DNA from: Enoplolaimus lenunculus
Taxonomy: Eukaryota > Nematoda > Enoplea > Enoplida > Thoracostomopsidae
Direction of reading: 5' to 3'
Length of the DNA stretch: 64,000 nt
Assembly: GCA_030248215.1 (NCBI GenBank)
Contig: JASANG010002439.1
Coordinates: 62,001 to 126,000 of the forward strand
Shown: positions 20,976-32,546 of the stretch, piece by piece
How positions within the stretch are numbered: the first letter of the stretch is position 1
Layout of the letters: every line of letters begins with the position of its first letter
Notes under the pieces: generated by a model
Told to the model about the DNA's origin: nothing
What the model saw: the letters and a program-made list of their open reading frames with translations, nothing else
The model's database searches: none
Program-made: the position numbers and the translations under genes

Positions 20976-21716
20976 GACGCGAAGATCAGTGTGTTCGAAT
21001 CGAAACGACGTGAAATAACGCCACAATATCCTGACGCGAAGATCAGTGTGTTCGAATCGAAACGACGTGAAATAACGCCACAATATCCTGACGCGAAGAT
21101 CAGTGTGTTCGAATCGAAACGACGTGAAATAACGCCACAATATCCTGACGCGAAGATCAGTGTGTTCGAATCGAAACGACGTGAAATAACGCCACAATAT
21201 CCTGACGCGAAGATCAGTGTGTTCGAATCGAAACGACGTGAAATAACGCCACAATATCCTGACGCGAAGATCAGTGTGTTCGAATCGAAACGACGTGAAA
21301 TAACGCCACAATATCCTGACGCGAAGATCAGTGTGTTCGAATCGAAACGACGTGAAATAACGCCACAATATCCTGACGCGAAGATCAGTGTGTTCGAATC
21401 GAAACGACGTGAAATAACGCCACAATATCCTGACGCGAAGATCAGTGTGTTCGAATCGAAACGACGTGAAATAACGCCACAATATCCTGACGCGAAGATC
21501 AGTGTGTTCGAATCGAAACGACGTGAAATAACGCCACAATATCCTGACGCGAAGATCAGTGTGTTCGAATCGAAACGACGTGAAATAACGCCACAATATC
21601 CTGACGCGAAGATCGGTGTGTTCGAATCGAAACGACGTGAAATAACGCCACAATATCCTGACGCGAAGATCGGTGTGTTCGAATCGAAACGACGTGAAAT
21701 AACGCCACAATATCTT
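20976..21716. repeat. 57-bp minisatellite, 13 copies
   Basis: Thirteen head-to-tail copies of a 57-base unit starting GACGCGAAGATCAGTGTGTT and ending CCACAATATCCT. The first eleven look identical. The last two share one A-to-G change (ATCGGTG). Since 57 is a multiple of three, long open frames exist on both strands (the + strand peptide unit is DAKISVFESKRREITPQYP). These are not taken as genes. Near identity points to recent expansion or gene conversion. There are no spacers, so it is not a CRISPR array. Confidence 0.92.
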
Positions 21717-21792
21717 GCTTGTACCAAGATAAACAACCACTCAATTGCCATAACAGTATTACGCCAATGTATAGAACAGAGCCGTAACAATC

Positions 21793-22166
21793 ATGGTACT
21801 ACCGGAGGTCGGCCTCCGTCTCCGGCTCCGGCAGAAAATCGGCCTCCGGCTCCGGTAGAATTTTTACCGGAGGTTCCGGCCATTTCGGTAGTAAAGTTTT
21901 GCATAATTTAGCAAAATTTATCTCTTTAGTGCGTTTCGTTTTATACTTTCGTCACAAGTATCAGAAAGGAATTTGCGAAATTTCCCAGAAAATCAACGTA
22001 ACACCAAGAACTTAACAATATATTGCAGATATACTGGCTAAAATTAACTAATTAACCATCATTTTTAGTAGCTAATTTCGCGTCACCTCCGGCTCTGGCT
22101 CCGGCAAGTTTCGTTGACCTCGGGCTCCGGATCCGGCTTCGGTATTTTTCACCTTCAGTTGCACCC
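21793..22166. mobile_element. family G MITE
   Basis: The left end has TACCGGAGGTCGGCCTCCGT and CCGGCTCCGG words. The right end is GCTCCGGATCCGGCTTCGGT followed by CAGTTGCACCC. The interior is AT-rich, with GAAATTTCCCAGAAAATC. Confidence 0.55.
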
Positions 22167-22303
22167 ATGCTAACAATAGTATAAAAGCATACTCCTAAGC
22201 CTAAGCTTAAGCCTTTGCAAATATGTAAAAATTAGTCCAAGGCTTAAGTTTATTCTGTTGTAGTCTCGCAGAAAACGTTCCGCCCTTGATCATTGCATGG
22301 CCC
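22167..22303. mobile_element. family A TTAGGC-MITE, worn left end
   Basis: AGTATAAAAGCATACTCCTA and CCTAAGCCTAAGC, then AATTAGTCCAAGGCTTAAGT, and a good right end GTTCCGCCCTTGATCATTGC plus ATGGCCC. Confidence 0.65.
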
Positions 22304-22581
22304 ATATTTTGCAACACGTGAATACTTTTATAAAAGCATGACAAGTTTCCAGTTGCGGGTCTAGGGTGGGTTGATAATGGGGCGATGTGGTTTCCGTCAA
22401 TGACCCTGCCGTGCTGAAAATTTTTGCAGTTCCGGCGCGATTGGTTGATCTTAAAATATCATAAAATTTGCTAAAACGCGCTTTAAAACGGTAAAATTTC
22501 GAAGTTCAATAGGTATCGTTCCAGCCGGTAAGTTCGGAATTCGCCACTGCAAGGTTCTCATATTATGTTCACCCGCGTGAT

Positions 22582-22810
22582 AAGCCGGTCTCGGGCATCA
22601 CTGGATCCAGAGGGGGGAGGCGGTAGGGCTGTACGCCCCCCGTCAGAATTTTTTGACGATATGACAAAGTCCCTACCTTACTATTTTTCCACTGAGAAAA
22701 TTTTTTGGTGATAAAATAATAAGATGCCACAATTTTTACGTTTCGTAATATTTGCCAGCAAGCCTCCCCCCCTCCGTCAGAAATTTTTAGATCCGCCTCT
22801 GGTCTCAGAG
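22582..22810. mobile_element. family E palindromic MITE (GGATCCGCC ends)
   Basis: CACTGGATCCAGAGGGGGGA at the left, and TTTTTAGATCCGCCTCTGGT at the right. Internal complementary words (CCCCCCGTCAGAATTTTTTG against CCCCCTCCGTCAGAAATTTT) show it to be largely a foldback. Related copies are at 39098-39280 and 42225-42410. Confidence 0.6.
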
Positions 22811-23311
22811 CCCGGATTGTCAACGATCCGCCCGTGTACGACAATAGTTATGCCATTAGCTAGACTCTCATCATGTTGCCGAAAATTTCAAAAATTTAAA
22901 CGCTAATAAATTTTTCACCAAAGACATTGCTGGTTATGTCAAAAGCCGGTTGCGAGTTGTAAAATAAATTAAAATCATTTACCAGATTGAACTTTGTTCA
23001 TATGGAACCATATACAAAACAACAATATCTATTTAAAATAGCTTTAAACTTTTGGTTTAGCTTCTCGGTTGAATAGCTACAGAAATAAACAAGCAATACA
23101 CGAATTTATCCACAAAATCCATAAACCATACAAACGCCTCGGCATACCCGGTTTTAAAGCTTGGCGTAGGATTAACGTTCGCTCGCTGTTATAACGGCCA
23201 TAAATCATTGATAACTATTTTTCAGTTTAAACCCTTTGTGTCAAAACAGTCTACAAACAATAACTTTTGAGCTTTCAGTCCAACTGGCTGTAGGTATATG
23301 CTCATGCGATT
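22811..23311. other. unassigned intergenic DNA
   Basis: Nothing recognised beyond AT-rich sequence. Confidence 0.3.
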
Positions 23312-23683
23312 TTAATACCAAGTACCAGTGTGCAGATCCACGTTTCGCCGGTGGCGAACGAGCTGTTTGAAGCGCGTTTTCAGCAAACGATTCGATTTAT
23401 ATTTCAAAAATGACCAAATGTCGACGAAGGCGATAATTTTTTCAATTTGTGTTGTATTCCGGCCATATTTTTCACTTATTTTGCTAAAAACATTGAGAGT
23501 TTCAGATGTGCCATTTGCGGCGTAAAACTTTCGCCATGGTAGGACGTTCAGTGACAGGATACGTATCCATGTTCCGCTGGAACCGCCACTGCCAAGCAAC
23601 GCTAGGCGTTTTCGGATTCTAAGAGTACTATAACCCACGGCAGGCAGTGACCAGATATCCGTTTCCTCCGGTATTTTGATCAA
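23312..23683 (-). CDS. uncertain ORF of 123 codons
   Basis: The minus-strand frame starts MIKIPEETDIWSLPAVG and ends LHTGTWY. Composition is protein-like (mixed hydrophobic and basic residues, a Gly-Ser-Gly-Gly-Ser loop), yet no domain, signal peptide or neighbouring exon with fitting splice sites was found. It may be a stray exon, a repeat-derived frame or chance. Confidence 0.2.
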   Translation of the reverse strand: MIKIPEETDIWSLPAVGYSTLRIRKRLALLGSGGSSGTWIRILSLNVLPWRKFYAANGTSETLNVFSKISEKYGRNTTQIEKIIAFVDIWSFLKYKSNRLLKTRFKQLVRHRRNVDLHTGTWY

Positions 23684-23689
23684 AATCTA

Positions 23690-24683
23690 TTCACGCTATT
23701 TTTACTGTTTGTTTGTGCCCTCACAGTGTGTAAATGGGAATAATGTGAAATTGTGCGGCAGCCCGGGCACATACCGAAATTAGGGAGGTTTAGCTTCAAA
23801 ATGGCATTATTTTATGGAAACTTGTTGGCAAGCGGGCGTTCCGAGCGAGAAAATTGATTGAACATTGGCTTGGTTTCTGAAACCCTACTTAAGTACCACT
23901 TATAGTTCATAAAGTATGTGCTATTATTACTTAACCATTTTATCGTTTTTAAAAGAGTACTTAAGTAAATAATTGAGCTGCTGAATAAATTTGTTGTATT
24001 ACAAATTAACCGTTACGGTATAGTAACAATGGTCTAAATGAAATTGCATGCTCATGATGCCTCCTTAATATAAAGCAAAATTATTAAGTACTTATTTGTT
24101 ATGCCAATGGCTCATATTTGGTGTTTTTTGTTTCTGCTCCAAAATTTAAGTATTTAAGTCCGCGACTTTAGTAATTACTTAGGTATAACTTAAATAAATA
24201 CGTAACTAAGATTTCAGAAACCTATTCAATAGAAATTCAGAGCAGATTACTCAAAAGTTTGTCGACGTCTGATTACTCGTGCTTGTGGGAATTTTCTGGA
24301 ATATAGTACCATATCTCCCAATTATATATGCCCGCCAGGGTTCAAACGGACGTCCGATTCGCGCTGAAATTCCGACCCAGTGCAATTGCGATCACAGAAT
24401 TCCGATATTTTCGGAAGCGCTTGCGTGTCATCTTTTGCCAACATTGCTTTCAGGGTCAAATTTTAAAAATTTCTAGATTGGTTGAGGCAATAAAAATGAG
24501 TGAAAACGAACTTGCAGTTATATATTATCGGCACAGGTCAAGGGCGTAGCCAGGGTGATTGCAGGGGTCAACCTTATCCCTTTAAGACGTCAGCACCTTT
24601 TAAGACATGGTTTCAGTTTATAACACAAGAAACCACTCTTCGAAACTTTCGCCGAAAGCTACACCTGAAGCTTTGCCATTTAC
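23690..24683. other. unassigned intergenic DNA
   Basis: AT-rich. TACTTAAGTA-like words around 23890-24200 occur in both orientations and suggest an old palindromic repeat. No gene is supported. A family D-like fragment (GGGCGTAGCCAGGGTGATTG) lies near 24541. Confidence 0.3.
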
Positions 24684-24834
24684 GGTTGATGTTAATTTCA
24701 GGAGCGTAAACAGTAGATTAAGCGTTTTCCTAAGCCTAAGCCTAAACCTAAGCAAAAATGTAATCTAGAATCTATAAACCTACTCTCTTATAGACCCACT
24801 ACAAACCTGGACGCTCCTAAAAGTAGCATGGGCC
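24684..24834. mobile_element. family B TTAGGC-MITE
   Basis: GGTTGATGTTAATTTCAGGA at the left (variant), CCTAAGCCTAAGCCTAAACC in the core, and CTGGACGCTCCTAAAAGTAG plus CATGGGCC at the right. Confidence 0.7.
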
Positions 24835-25196
24835 TCATTCATAATAGTAAAAAGGTTACGCGACCAACTGATTTACTAGCGATTTACTGCTGCAGACATA
24901 CATTTGAGAATATTTGCATTGATTATTTAAAGTTAAACCAGCCGAGTCAGGCATGAGCTGTTCCATAACGAAAGCCTTCGTTGCGGCACAAATGGCGTAA
25001 ACATCATAAGATGAATTTCATTTTTAAAATTATTAGCACAAAAGTGAGCTATTTTGCTGTAGACTGAATATCAAACGGTTCTATCGTTCATAGAGGTTTT
25101 CTGTACCGCTGCTGACGCATTTCGTTTTAAAACTGCACTGGATAACTGAAAGTCGCTAGAAGATTGATTCATTGTATTAAAATATGAAAAATCAAC

Positions 25197-25339
25197 GCCA
25201 ATGTTACTTTTAGGGGCGTAACAGTAGCTTAAGCGTGTTCCTAAGCCTAAGCCTAAGTCTAAGCGTTGCAAAAAACGTGTTTCTAAGCCTCTGCCTACGC
25301 CCACCAGAAACCTGGACGCTCCTTAAAGTAACATGGGCC
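25197..25339. mobile_element. family B TTAGGC-MITE
   Basis: CGCCAATGTTACTTTTAGGG at the left, CCTAAGCCTAAGCCTAAGTC in the core, and CTGGACGCTCCTTAAAGTAA plus CATGGGCC at the right. Both ends are well kept. Confidence 0.78.
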
Positions 25340-25399
25340 AAAAACTACTTGTTTATAGACTCACCAGAAACCTGGACGCTTTTTACAGTAACATGGGCC
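25340..25399. mobile_element. duplicated right end of a family B MITE
   Basis: CTCACCAGAAACCTGGACGC followed by TTTTTACAGTAACATGGGCC repeats the last 55 bases of the element just to its left. It is a partial tandem copy. Confidence 0.65.
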
Positions 25400-25765
25400 A
25401 AAATTAACATCAAACAGCTGAAACGTTAATTTTTCTTAAATAACTGCTGCTCTCATATGATAGATTCATGTGCTGTTACTGAATAGTTTTCCGATTATAC
25501 TTCCAGTGTTGGTTGACCCTTACATGTGTAATGAACATAAAATTGACCCCCACACCCCTACAAAGTGATAATGGGTAGGACCAAAACGCAACGAACGCTG
25601 GTAGATTTAGTTCCATGCACAACAAGGCTTTTTGCATACCCTTGTTTAAGAGCATCATCGACTCTTGATTCAATTGATCGAAATATGTAAGATAGGCATA
25701 TGCAAAGGTGTGTACACAGGATAAACTTACCCATTTATAAGTTCGTCAGCAAGTATTATACAGAA

Positions 25766-25921
25766 CCCGTAGCCAGAAAAGATCAAAGGGGCTCACTCCC
25801 TCAGAAAAATGTTGTCCCAGCCAATAAACAGTTTAGACCTTCATAAAAGCCGTGCGACATCCCTGCGAACCCTAAAAATTTTTTGCCACCCCCTACCATG
25901 CTGAGATAGCTTCTGGTCTGC
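25766..25921. mobile_element. family D MITE, decayed
   Basis: The left end is CCCGTAGCCAGAAAAGATCA. Inside is CGACATCCCTGCGAACCCTA. The right end is CATGCTGAGATAGCTTCTGG. Similarity to better copies is partial. Confidence 0.45.
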
Positions 25922-26214
25922 AGTACGGGCTTTACAACTAGCCTTACAACTTATAGAGGTTAAAGACATTTTATTCAGTTCGCACGCTTGGCTTCATAAT
26001 TATTTACTTGAACTTAAAAACGTTCGAAACGTTTTGAAGGGATTTACATGTAAAAGAAAACGGCAAATAAACACACTTAATCGATTTACCGACACCATTG
26101 CTTGTATATTTAAACCGAATCAGTACTTGGCGAGCTTCAAAATTCAGTAAATTTTTCAAATTTCCTATACTCTACTTTTGCGCAATTTTTTAGATTTGTT
26201 ACTGCAAGAGTTGG

Positions 26215-26276
26215 TAAGATTGAACATTTATCACTAACTGATGATACGTGCTACACATATTTGACAACACTGGCGA
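26215..26276. mobile_element. partial end of the TTCTCAAATGTG MITE family (R)
   Basis: ATCACTAACTGATGATACGT followed by GCTACACATATTTGACAACA resembles the right end of the elements at 32547-32767 and 49256-49470. Confidence 0.45.
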
Positions 26277-26599
26277 ATTAATAACTAAAGTCAACCGTCG
26301 ACTTGGTCAATATTGAACTGAGTCAAAAAACATTTTTAAGTATAAACATTAAAGTTTCTGACGACTGATAAATTGCAGTCGAGTAGTTTATCTAATTTCA
26401 AAATCAAGCTTAGAGCTCAAAAATGCAAGTTTCTGGCAGCACCGATTAATTTGGCCAACACAAACCTTTTAGATTTTTGGTCAAAGTCGAAGGTGCAAAA
26501 AGTAAAACTAAAATACGGACACAAGTTTTGTTGTGCAACCCTGCCATTCTCTAAATTGTGCTTGAAAGAAATATTTAATTACTTAAAATCCACAATATC

Positions 26600-26830
26600 A
26601 CGCGTACACCAGGTATAACTTTCAGTATTGGACACTGAAGTCAAAAATGCTTTAGTTCACAGTACACTCAATGCAAAATAGCTTGGATACTGTAACGAAA
26701 AATGTTTCAATGGCTTAGCTTGGATACTAAAGCTAAAAATTTAAAGTGTCCAAGATGTTGAAACGTTTTTAGCTACTGTGTCCAAGGTTTACGAACTATT
26801 GGCTTCTGTAGGAAGAGTGCATTGAAGCCA
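26600..26830. mobile_element. family K repeat
   Basis: GCGTACACCAGGTATAACTT and TTGGACACTGAAGTCAAAAA at the left. Complementary words around GTGTCCAAGATGTTGAAACG and GTGTCCAAGG follow, making an imperfect palindrome. Confidence 0.5.
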
Positions 26831-26867
26831 AATAGAATAATTGCTATAAATCCTTTTCATACCGCCC

Positions 26868-27035
26868 AGGCCCATAGCCAGTTCACCTCGCTGGGGGGGG
26901 GGGGGGGCTAAAATTTTTTCAGGAGGGGCATACACGGGTTTCGTTGACTTACAAGGAAAGTTGAAAATTTTCTAGGGGGGTAAAATTTTTTCAGGGGGCT
27001 CAACCACCCTTCTGTCACCCCATTGGCTACGGGCC
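26868..27035. mobile_element. family D palindromic MITE
   Basis: GGCCCATAGCCAGTTCACCT at the left, a 16-base G run, ACTTACAAGGAAAGTTGAAA in the core, and CCCATTGGCTACGGGCC at the right. Confidence 0.72.
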
Positions 27036-27727
27036 GATTACCGCCGGCTGCCCGAGCGAGTAAACAACAAATCATTTACCACTTATGTACTAAAGCGAAG
27101 CCAAAAGAGTCCGACGCAACGAAAAACGTGGGCCAACTGTATTTCAAGTTTTAAAGCCTTCAAATATATACTCACAGCGCCAAGAAGAAAACGCTTCTTA
27201 CTTGTATATATGTGTATATATAAATATATATGTAGAGTGATCATAAACAGTATGATTTGAACCATGTAAATATGTGTGTATCCTGACATTATAGCAAGGT
27301 TTAGGGGCTTTAGGAGCTTATAAGTTGTTCTTAAGAAAAAAGTTTTGGCTTAAGACGGCACAAGAGAGAGAACGAAAAACAGAAAAGTTTTTGCTTCAGA
27401 ACACGGCCATATCGCACGGTATCTAAGCGTCACAACAGCGTATTTGTGGGCAGTTACCCAAGATGTACTTTACGATGCCCACACACTAGGAGCATAGACA
27501 CAATTGGATTTTGAGAAGGTATCGGTACATGTGAAGATTCTTTGACTGAAAAATTAATATAGTGTGAAATATATTTTAATCTTTGAATCCAGTAAGTTGA
27601 TCCTAACGGCTTGTTAAAGTGCCTTTTTTGGTCGACTCTGGCCAATTTTGAGCCTTATATCCCACCGCTCCGACGCCACGAACACGTCTAACTACCTAAC
27701 CCACGCATATATTAAGTAAACTACTCG

Positions 27728-27892
27728 GGCCCGTAGCCAAGGGGCGGGGCAGGGGGGCTCAGCTTCCGTGCCCTGGAAAAATTTTCGGCTCCCTAGAAAA
27801 TTTGAACATTACTTGCAAGTTATTAAAACCCTGAATTACCCCTCCTGAAATAATTTTATCGTCCCATAGCAAGGTGAGCTGGCTACGGGCCT
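27728..27892. mobile_element. family D palindromic MITE, opposite orientation
   Basis: GGCCCGTAGCCAAGGGGCGG at the left and AAGGTGAGCTGGCTACGGGC plus C at the right, with ACATTACTTGCAAGTTATTA in the core. The best preserved ends of the family. Confidence 0.75.
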
Positions 27893-28477
27893 GAAACTAC
27901 TCATAGGGCGACTGTCTTAATCTAACACAACGCTTACAGATTGTACAAAACATGGGTATTATTGTCTTTTTGAGCCACAAAGCCGCTTCCAAGTATACAG
28001 ATATTGTTAAGCCAAAATTTTAAAAATTAAACCGCATCAATTCATACTTTTAGTTCCGCTTGGACAACGTATACCAGGAGCTGGTTTGAAACGTACCTAC
28101 CCTGCGAGTTGTGAGCATAAATAATAGCAAGTGGGCATACCGCCAACGGAAGCTATGGCGACTGAGCACCCTCATTCCTCCTTTAATAAATCTGGTCCGC
28201 CTTGAAACGGTTTGACCGTTAGATAAAGTTCTCGTATTACCTTCGAATTATTGATTTTTTCCTAATATGTTGGGATGGATACGGATCGGACGAGAAACAC
28301 ACTTTCGTTCAACGTGGAAAGTGGGTCAGGGATTTTTTACCCGACCTGCACTTTACCCACGCCAACAGGAATTTTTTACCCGCGGGTATACCCGCGCAAA
28401 TAAGATTCACCCACGATCCCACCTTTTCACGCGCCTGAAGTCAAACCAGTATTTTATTGTCTTTCATCAAATTAACA

Positions 28478-28673
28478 AACAGTAAATTTCAGTGAGTTGA
28501 TTTTAAATCAGAATGAGTTGAATCACTCAGTCTGAGTTAGGACTATCAGAACTCAGAATTTTTTGTTGATTCAATTCATTCTGAGTTAATTTATCAACTC
28601 ACCCAGAGTCAACTCAACTCAGAATGAGAATTTAACTCAACTGCTGATTAATCAACTACTGGAATTTACAGTG
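28478..28673. mobile_element. family I palindromic MITE
   Basis: CAGTAAATTTCAGTGAGTTG at the left and CTACTGGAATTTACAGTG at the right. Six or more TCAGAATGAGTT/AACTCAGAAT units lie inside. Sister of 10241-10432. Confidence 0.65.
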
Positions 28674-29163
28674 CAGTAGCGCGTGGGAAAAACTAAACAA
28701 GTACGTAGAACGCCCCAACTATTTAGTGGTCTGCTATTTATTTCAACGATTCACCCTTTAGCAGACGCCATAATTTTCCTCATCCGTGACTTTTTAGTAG
28801 CCAAAAAAGTAATAATCAGACGATATTGTATTCAACGACTTTAGCTCGGATTTCGATTTGGAAGGGTACAAGTTGTTCAACCATGGTCAAAATTTGCTAG
28901 CGAGCTTACGCGAACGTTCTCTGCTCTTAAATATAATTGGATGGTAAAAATTATTTCATCTTTTTAATTCAATTATTTGTGATTCGAGTTTTGTTGATTC
29001 AGATCGTTTATGTTATCACTATGTATGTTTTCACCTTTACATACAACTCCTTATACAATAATAAAGTAAGACGAAGAATCAAAATAGTGTATTTATTGTA
29101 TCATCAAGGTAAAACTTTATTAAACTTTCAGTGGGTAATAGCTGCACTCAGGTGAAAAAATGT

Positions 29164-29320
29164 GGCCCATATAAAGACCAGGGGCGGAACGAACGTTTCT
29201 CAGCGGGACTGCAATAGAGTAAGCTTAAGCTTTTGACTAATTGTTTTGCTTGGCTTAAGCTTAGGCTTAGGCTTAGGCTTAGGCTTAGGAATACGCTTTA
29301 ATCTACTGTTTACGCCCCTA
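29164..29320. mobile_element. chimeric TTAGGC-MITE: family A left end, family B-type right side
   Basis: GGCCCATATAAAGACCAGGG and GGACTGCAATAGAGTAAGCT on the left are family A. On the right, GCTTTAATCTACTGTTTACG plus CCCCTA is the family B inner end, although the last bases of B (AAAGTAACAT) are not present. The core has four TTAGGC units in a row. Confidence 0.65.
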
Positions 29321-30123
29321 CAAGAGGTGTCAAACCATCCTAGGAATTGGTACAAAGGGAGATTTTCGATACGTTTTGCAGGCTGCAACACAAGAACCGA
29401 CCGTTGCAAATTTTGATAAAATTTAAACCCATTCAGTTCCAAGATACTGCCAACGCCTAATGACATATATACATTATTGAAAAGAAAATTTTTTAAATGA
29501 ATAATGAATTTTTAAAATTTCAGTAAATATATATACAGGTGAGTCTTTACAACGTTATTCGTCATTTTAATTTTTTGTACTACAGAAATTAAACGATCAA
29601 AGCTTATCTCATCAAGAGCGATACACTTTTTTCTGAATTATTAAAATATTCCAGGAACCAAACATTTTACCGATTGCAAATAGGTAAAGCCAAGAGTGGA
29701 CAATAAACAATAGTTTGAAACTCTTGAGATCGCGCATGGTATAAAATGTACGACCGGGCGGTGCGTTTTTGTCCGACCCCTCATGTTTAGAGGACGGTCG
29801 CTATCACATGAATATTCCTAAATTAAACTATAAGGGGAGCATATTTGACGCCGCATGTATAAAGTGTCATGGTTCGCACCGGTTGTACCCACCCTCTAAA
29901 TGAAGGAAGGGTAAGGCAAAAACGTAACGCGTGCCAGGTACATTATGTTCTACACTGAATGTACCCAGTTGCACACTTGTAAAGAATCATTATCGACTCT
30001 TGGTAAAGCCAAACAATCATGTAAAGATATGCAGTTTAATCTTGAGCGACAATATTTGACCAGAAAAGATATTTCTTACATCAAATAGTGATTTTATACT
30101 GTGTCATTCGAGTAATAATTGTT
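29321..30123. other. unassigned intergenic DNA
   Basis: No gene or named repeat. Short AT-rich microsatellite-like stretches (AAATATATATACAG near 29523) only. Confidence 0.3.
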
Positions 30124-30391
30124 AACCCCTTCTCACATTGAGTTGCCTATAGGCAACTCAGCGCAGTGTATATACGGTAAATAATATATATCGCACCGCG
30201 TTTAACAATTGCAACACGTATACATAGTACTAAATCACCACAAGACGTGAGAGCCCCCTCGGGCTCGAGCGTCAAGCTCCTATAGCTCAGTGGTGATGGT
30301 ATACGCCTCCCACTCCAGTCACTGGAGTTCGAATCCTAGCCTAAAAGTAGGTCTCAGAGGAAATAGAAAATATTCATGTGAGAAAGGGTTA
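30124..30391 (+). mobile_element. tRNA-derived SINE, plus-strand copy (family S)
   Basis: TATAGCTCAGTGGTGATGGT is an A box, and GGAGTTCGAATCCTAG a good B box 40 bases further. The ends are TAACCCCTTCTCACATTGAG and ATGTGAGAAAGGGTTAA, an inverted repeat. It is the reverse orientation of 1689-2252. The would-be acceptor stem does not pair, so it is not a tRNA gene. Confidence 0.72.
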
Positions 30392-30836
30392 AACTAAAGT
30401 AACATTAGCCGTATATTCTATGCGAGAAAAGCTTAAAAAATTTTAACTTCTATAATCTCATATGCGCCAACATGAAGTCGCGCGCACCTTGCAGCTTAGT
30501 AGCTTGTTTTGAGTTGCATAGACTTGAGGTTTTTATCAAACAGACGCTGATGATAAATTTACCATAGTAATTTTAAAAGTTTACTATTTGTAAACCAATA
30601 TTTTGGTTTCGCTTCAGAATGAAACATTGCTAAATCAAAACGTCGGTAAATGTTAGTTTAAAATGAACTTATAAAAGGTCAATATTTAAACGAAAAAACG
30701 CCTTAATTTTGACAGATCGAGGTTGACCATAGTAACCAAACGAGAAAATATTAAGTTATCAAGATTGGAACAAACAGTAACCGCCTTGCCTATAGGTTTT
30801 TAAGTTTTACTGAATAACACTACCTAGTTTGCTGCT

Positions 30837-30994
30837 CGGGTCCGTAGTAATAGAGAGAACAGAGGGCTCAGCCTTCCTGGAAGAATTTTGCCCCCTTAGA
30901 AATTTTTAAATCTTGCTTGCAGGTCTTCGAAAACCCTTACATGCCCCTCCTAAAACTTTTTTCCGGCCTAGCAAGGTGATCTGGCTACTGACCT
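30837..30994. mobile_element. family D MITE
   Basis: CGGGTCCGTAGTAATAGAGA at the left, CTTGCTTGCAGGTCTTCGAA inside, and AAGGTGATCTGGCTACTGAC plus CTG at the right. Confidence 0.6.
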
Positions 30995-31361
30995 GCTACT
31001 AAAATCGATTTAAGCGTATAACAGAGTAGTTACACCTAGAAAAATGAAAAAATCTCCGCCAATTGAATACAAAACAGTGGATTAAATGGAAATTTTAACG
31101 TGGCGTATGGTCATAATTAGGTATAGCTACGATTCCTTCAGTAGATTTACAGACTAAGGTACCAAATGAGGATTGAGTTTGACAATTTTTGATTACCTTG
31201 TAACAGTTGGAGGGGTGAACAATTTAATCGCAAACCTACCATGGGATAAAATCAATATTAGTAAAGACTTGTTCTGCTATTCGTAGTGTTTTGGTAATCA
31301 AAGCTAATGCCAAAAATTTGGCATGACTAACAAGCTGAAGGCATCAACGACCATATGTCAC

Positions 31362-31526
31362 GCCCGTAGCCAGCTCACCTTGCTACTGGAGCTAAAAGTT
31401 TTACAGGAGGAGCATACAAGGGTTTTCGATGACTTACAAGCAAGGTTAGAAAACGTTCTGGGTAGGGAAAAATTCTTCTAGGGGGCTGAGCCCCTCACCC
31501 AGGCACCATTTGGCTGCAAGCGCGCC
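31362..31526. mobile_element. family D MITE
   Basis: GCCCGTAGCCAGCTCACCTT at the left, GGTTTTCGATGACTTACAAG in the core, and CATTTGGCTGCAAGCGCGCC at the right. Confidence 0.65.
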
Positions 31527-31710
31527 ATATATGGGCATCATCAAAGGGCAGCCATTATTTTTTAAAGCCATTAAAATTTTGCATGTTTATTATTTATTAG
31601 GGACGGTGATGTAGCCCCCTTCCAAAACGTTATTGGTGCGCTAAAATTCAGTTATATACAGCTGTGATGTAGACAGTCAAAGTGCTACCCTTGGACTATT
31701 AACTGTGGCC

Positions 31711-32149
31711 GACTGTAGTAATCCGAATAGAAGGGTGGTAATAAGAGGGGGTCCCCATTTTGAGGTCAAATAAATAGAAGTCCGTATCCCTAATAAGAGT
31801 CCATAAGTGTATAGAGTCACCGAACCCTAATGAGAGTCCATATGTCAAATATTCCTAATTGTAGCACATAAATGACTCCATGACCAAATAATTTGAGTTT
31901 GAAACTTTAAAGCGTACTTAATTTTGAAAGTACATTCCTAAGTATAACATTGCATTATCGCTCAAGCTACTGGCACAAGACAAATAAATGTTTAATTCAA
32001 CGGATAGTTGCACTACGGGATATATTTCAGCAAAGGGTGGCGGAACGTGGGTTACAAATAAATAACACTCCGTAATCGAATAACAGGGGGATGCCATCTG
32101 GAGAGGCCAAATAAATATCAGTCCCCCTCTTATTCGGGTCACTACAGTA
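31711..32149. mobile_element. family C Tc1/mariner-like MITE
   Basis: GACTGTAGTAATCCGAATAG at the left, and TTATTCGGGTCACTACAGTA at the right. It is in the same orientation as 2908-3354 and aligns with it through TTGCATTATCGCTCAAGCTA. Confidence 0.75.
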
Positions 32150-32546
32150 CGGCACATTTTGCGGCCGGTTGAATTTTATATTGTGAACGGCACATAAAGC
32201 ATCAGAAGTCCACCATGTGAGACTTTGGAAGAAAAATGTTCAAATTTAAAACTTCAAATATCAACAAAAAGTTTATGTTTAAAATTTGAATAAAGTCCTG
32301 TCTCTGCAACGTAGCTAAAAATCAGATCAATTTACACTTTTACGTAATCTTAAAAGTTGGCTGGCAAAACTAGAAAAACCATGTTTTATTTTAAACTAAA
32401 ATGACTCAAAACATGTCAACATAATGAGAGTAATTATTGGTTTTATTTAAAATTTGTTGACGCAAATTGATGAGAACAAGCATAGCGGTAGTTGAATAAA
32501 CAATCATGCATATGTCTTGTGGCTTTAAGGGTTATGCTTAGGCCTA

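Noticed and set aside
20976-21716. Possible CRISPR array
   Set aside because: Repeats abut without unique spacers, and the DNA is from a eukaryote.
20895-21911. Three long frames of 281-317 codons on both strands
   Set aside because: They exist only because the 57-bp repeat unit is a multiple of three and lacks stops. No start context or splice support was found.
29200-29466. Lys-Pro-rich frames such as KPKPKPKPK
   Set aside because: They are translations of CCTAAG hexamer runs and occur in many of the MITEs.
30275-30340. Working tRNA gene
   Set aside because: A and B boxes are present, but the acceptor stem and most of the T stem do not pair, and the unit is repeated with flanks, so it is a SINE.
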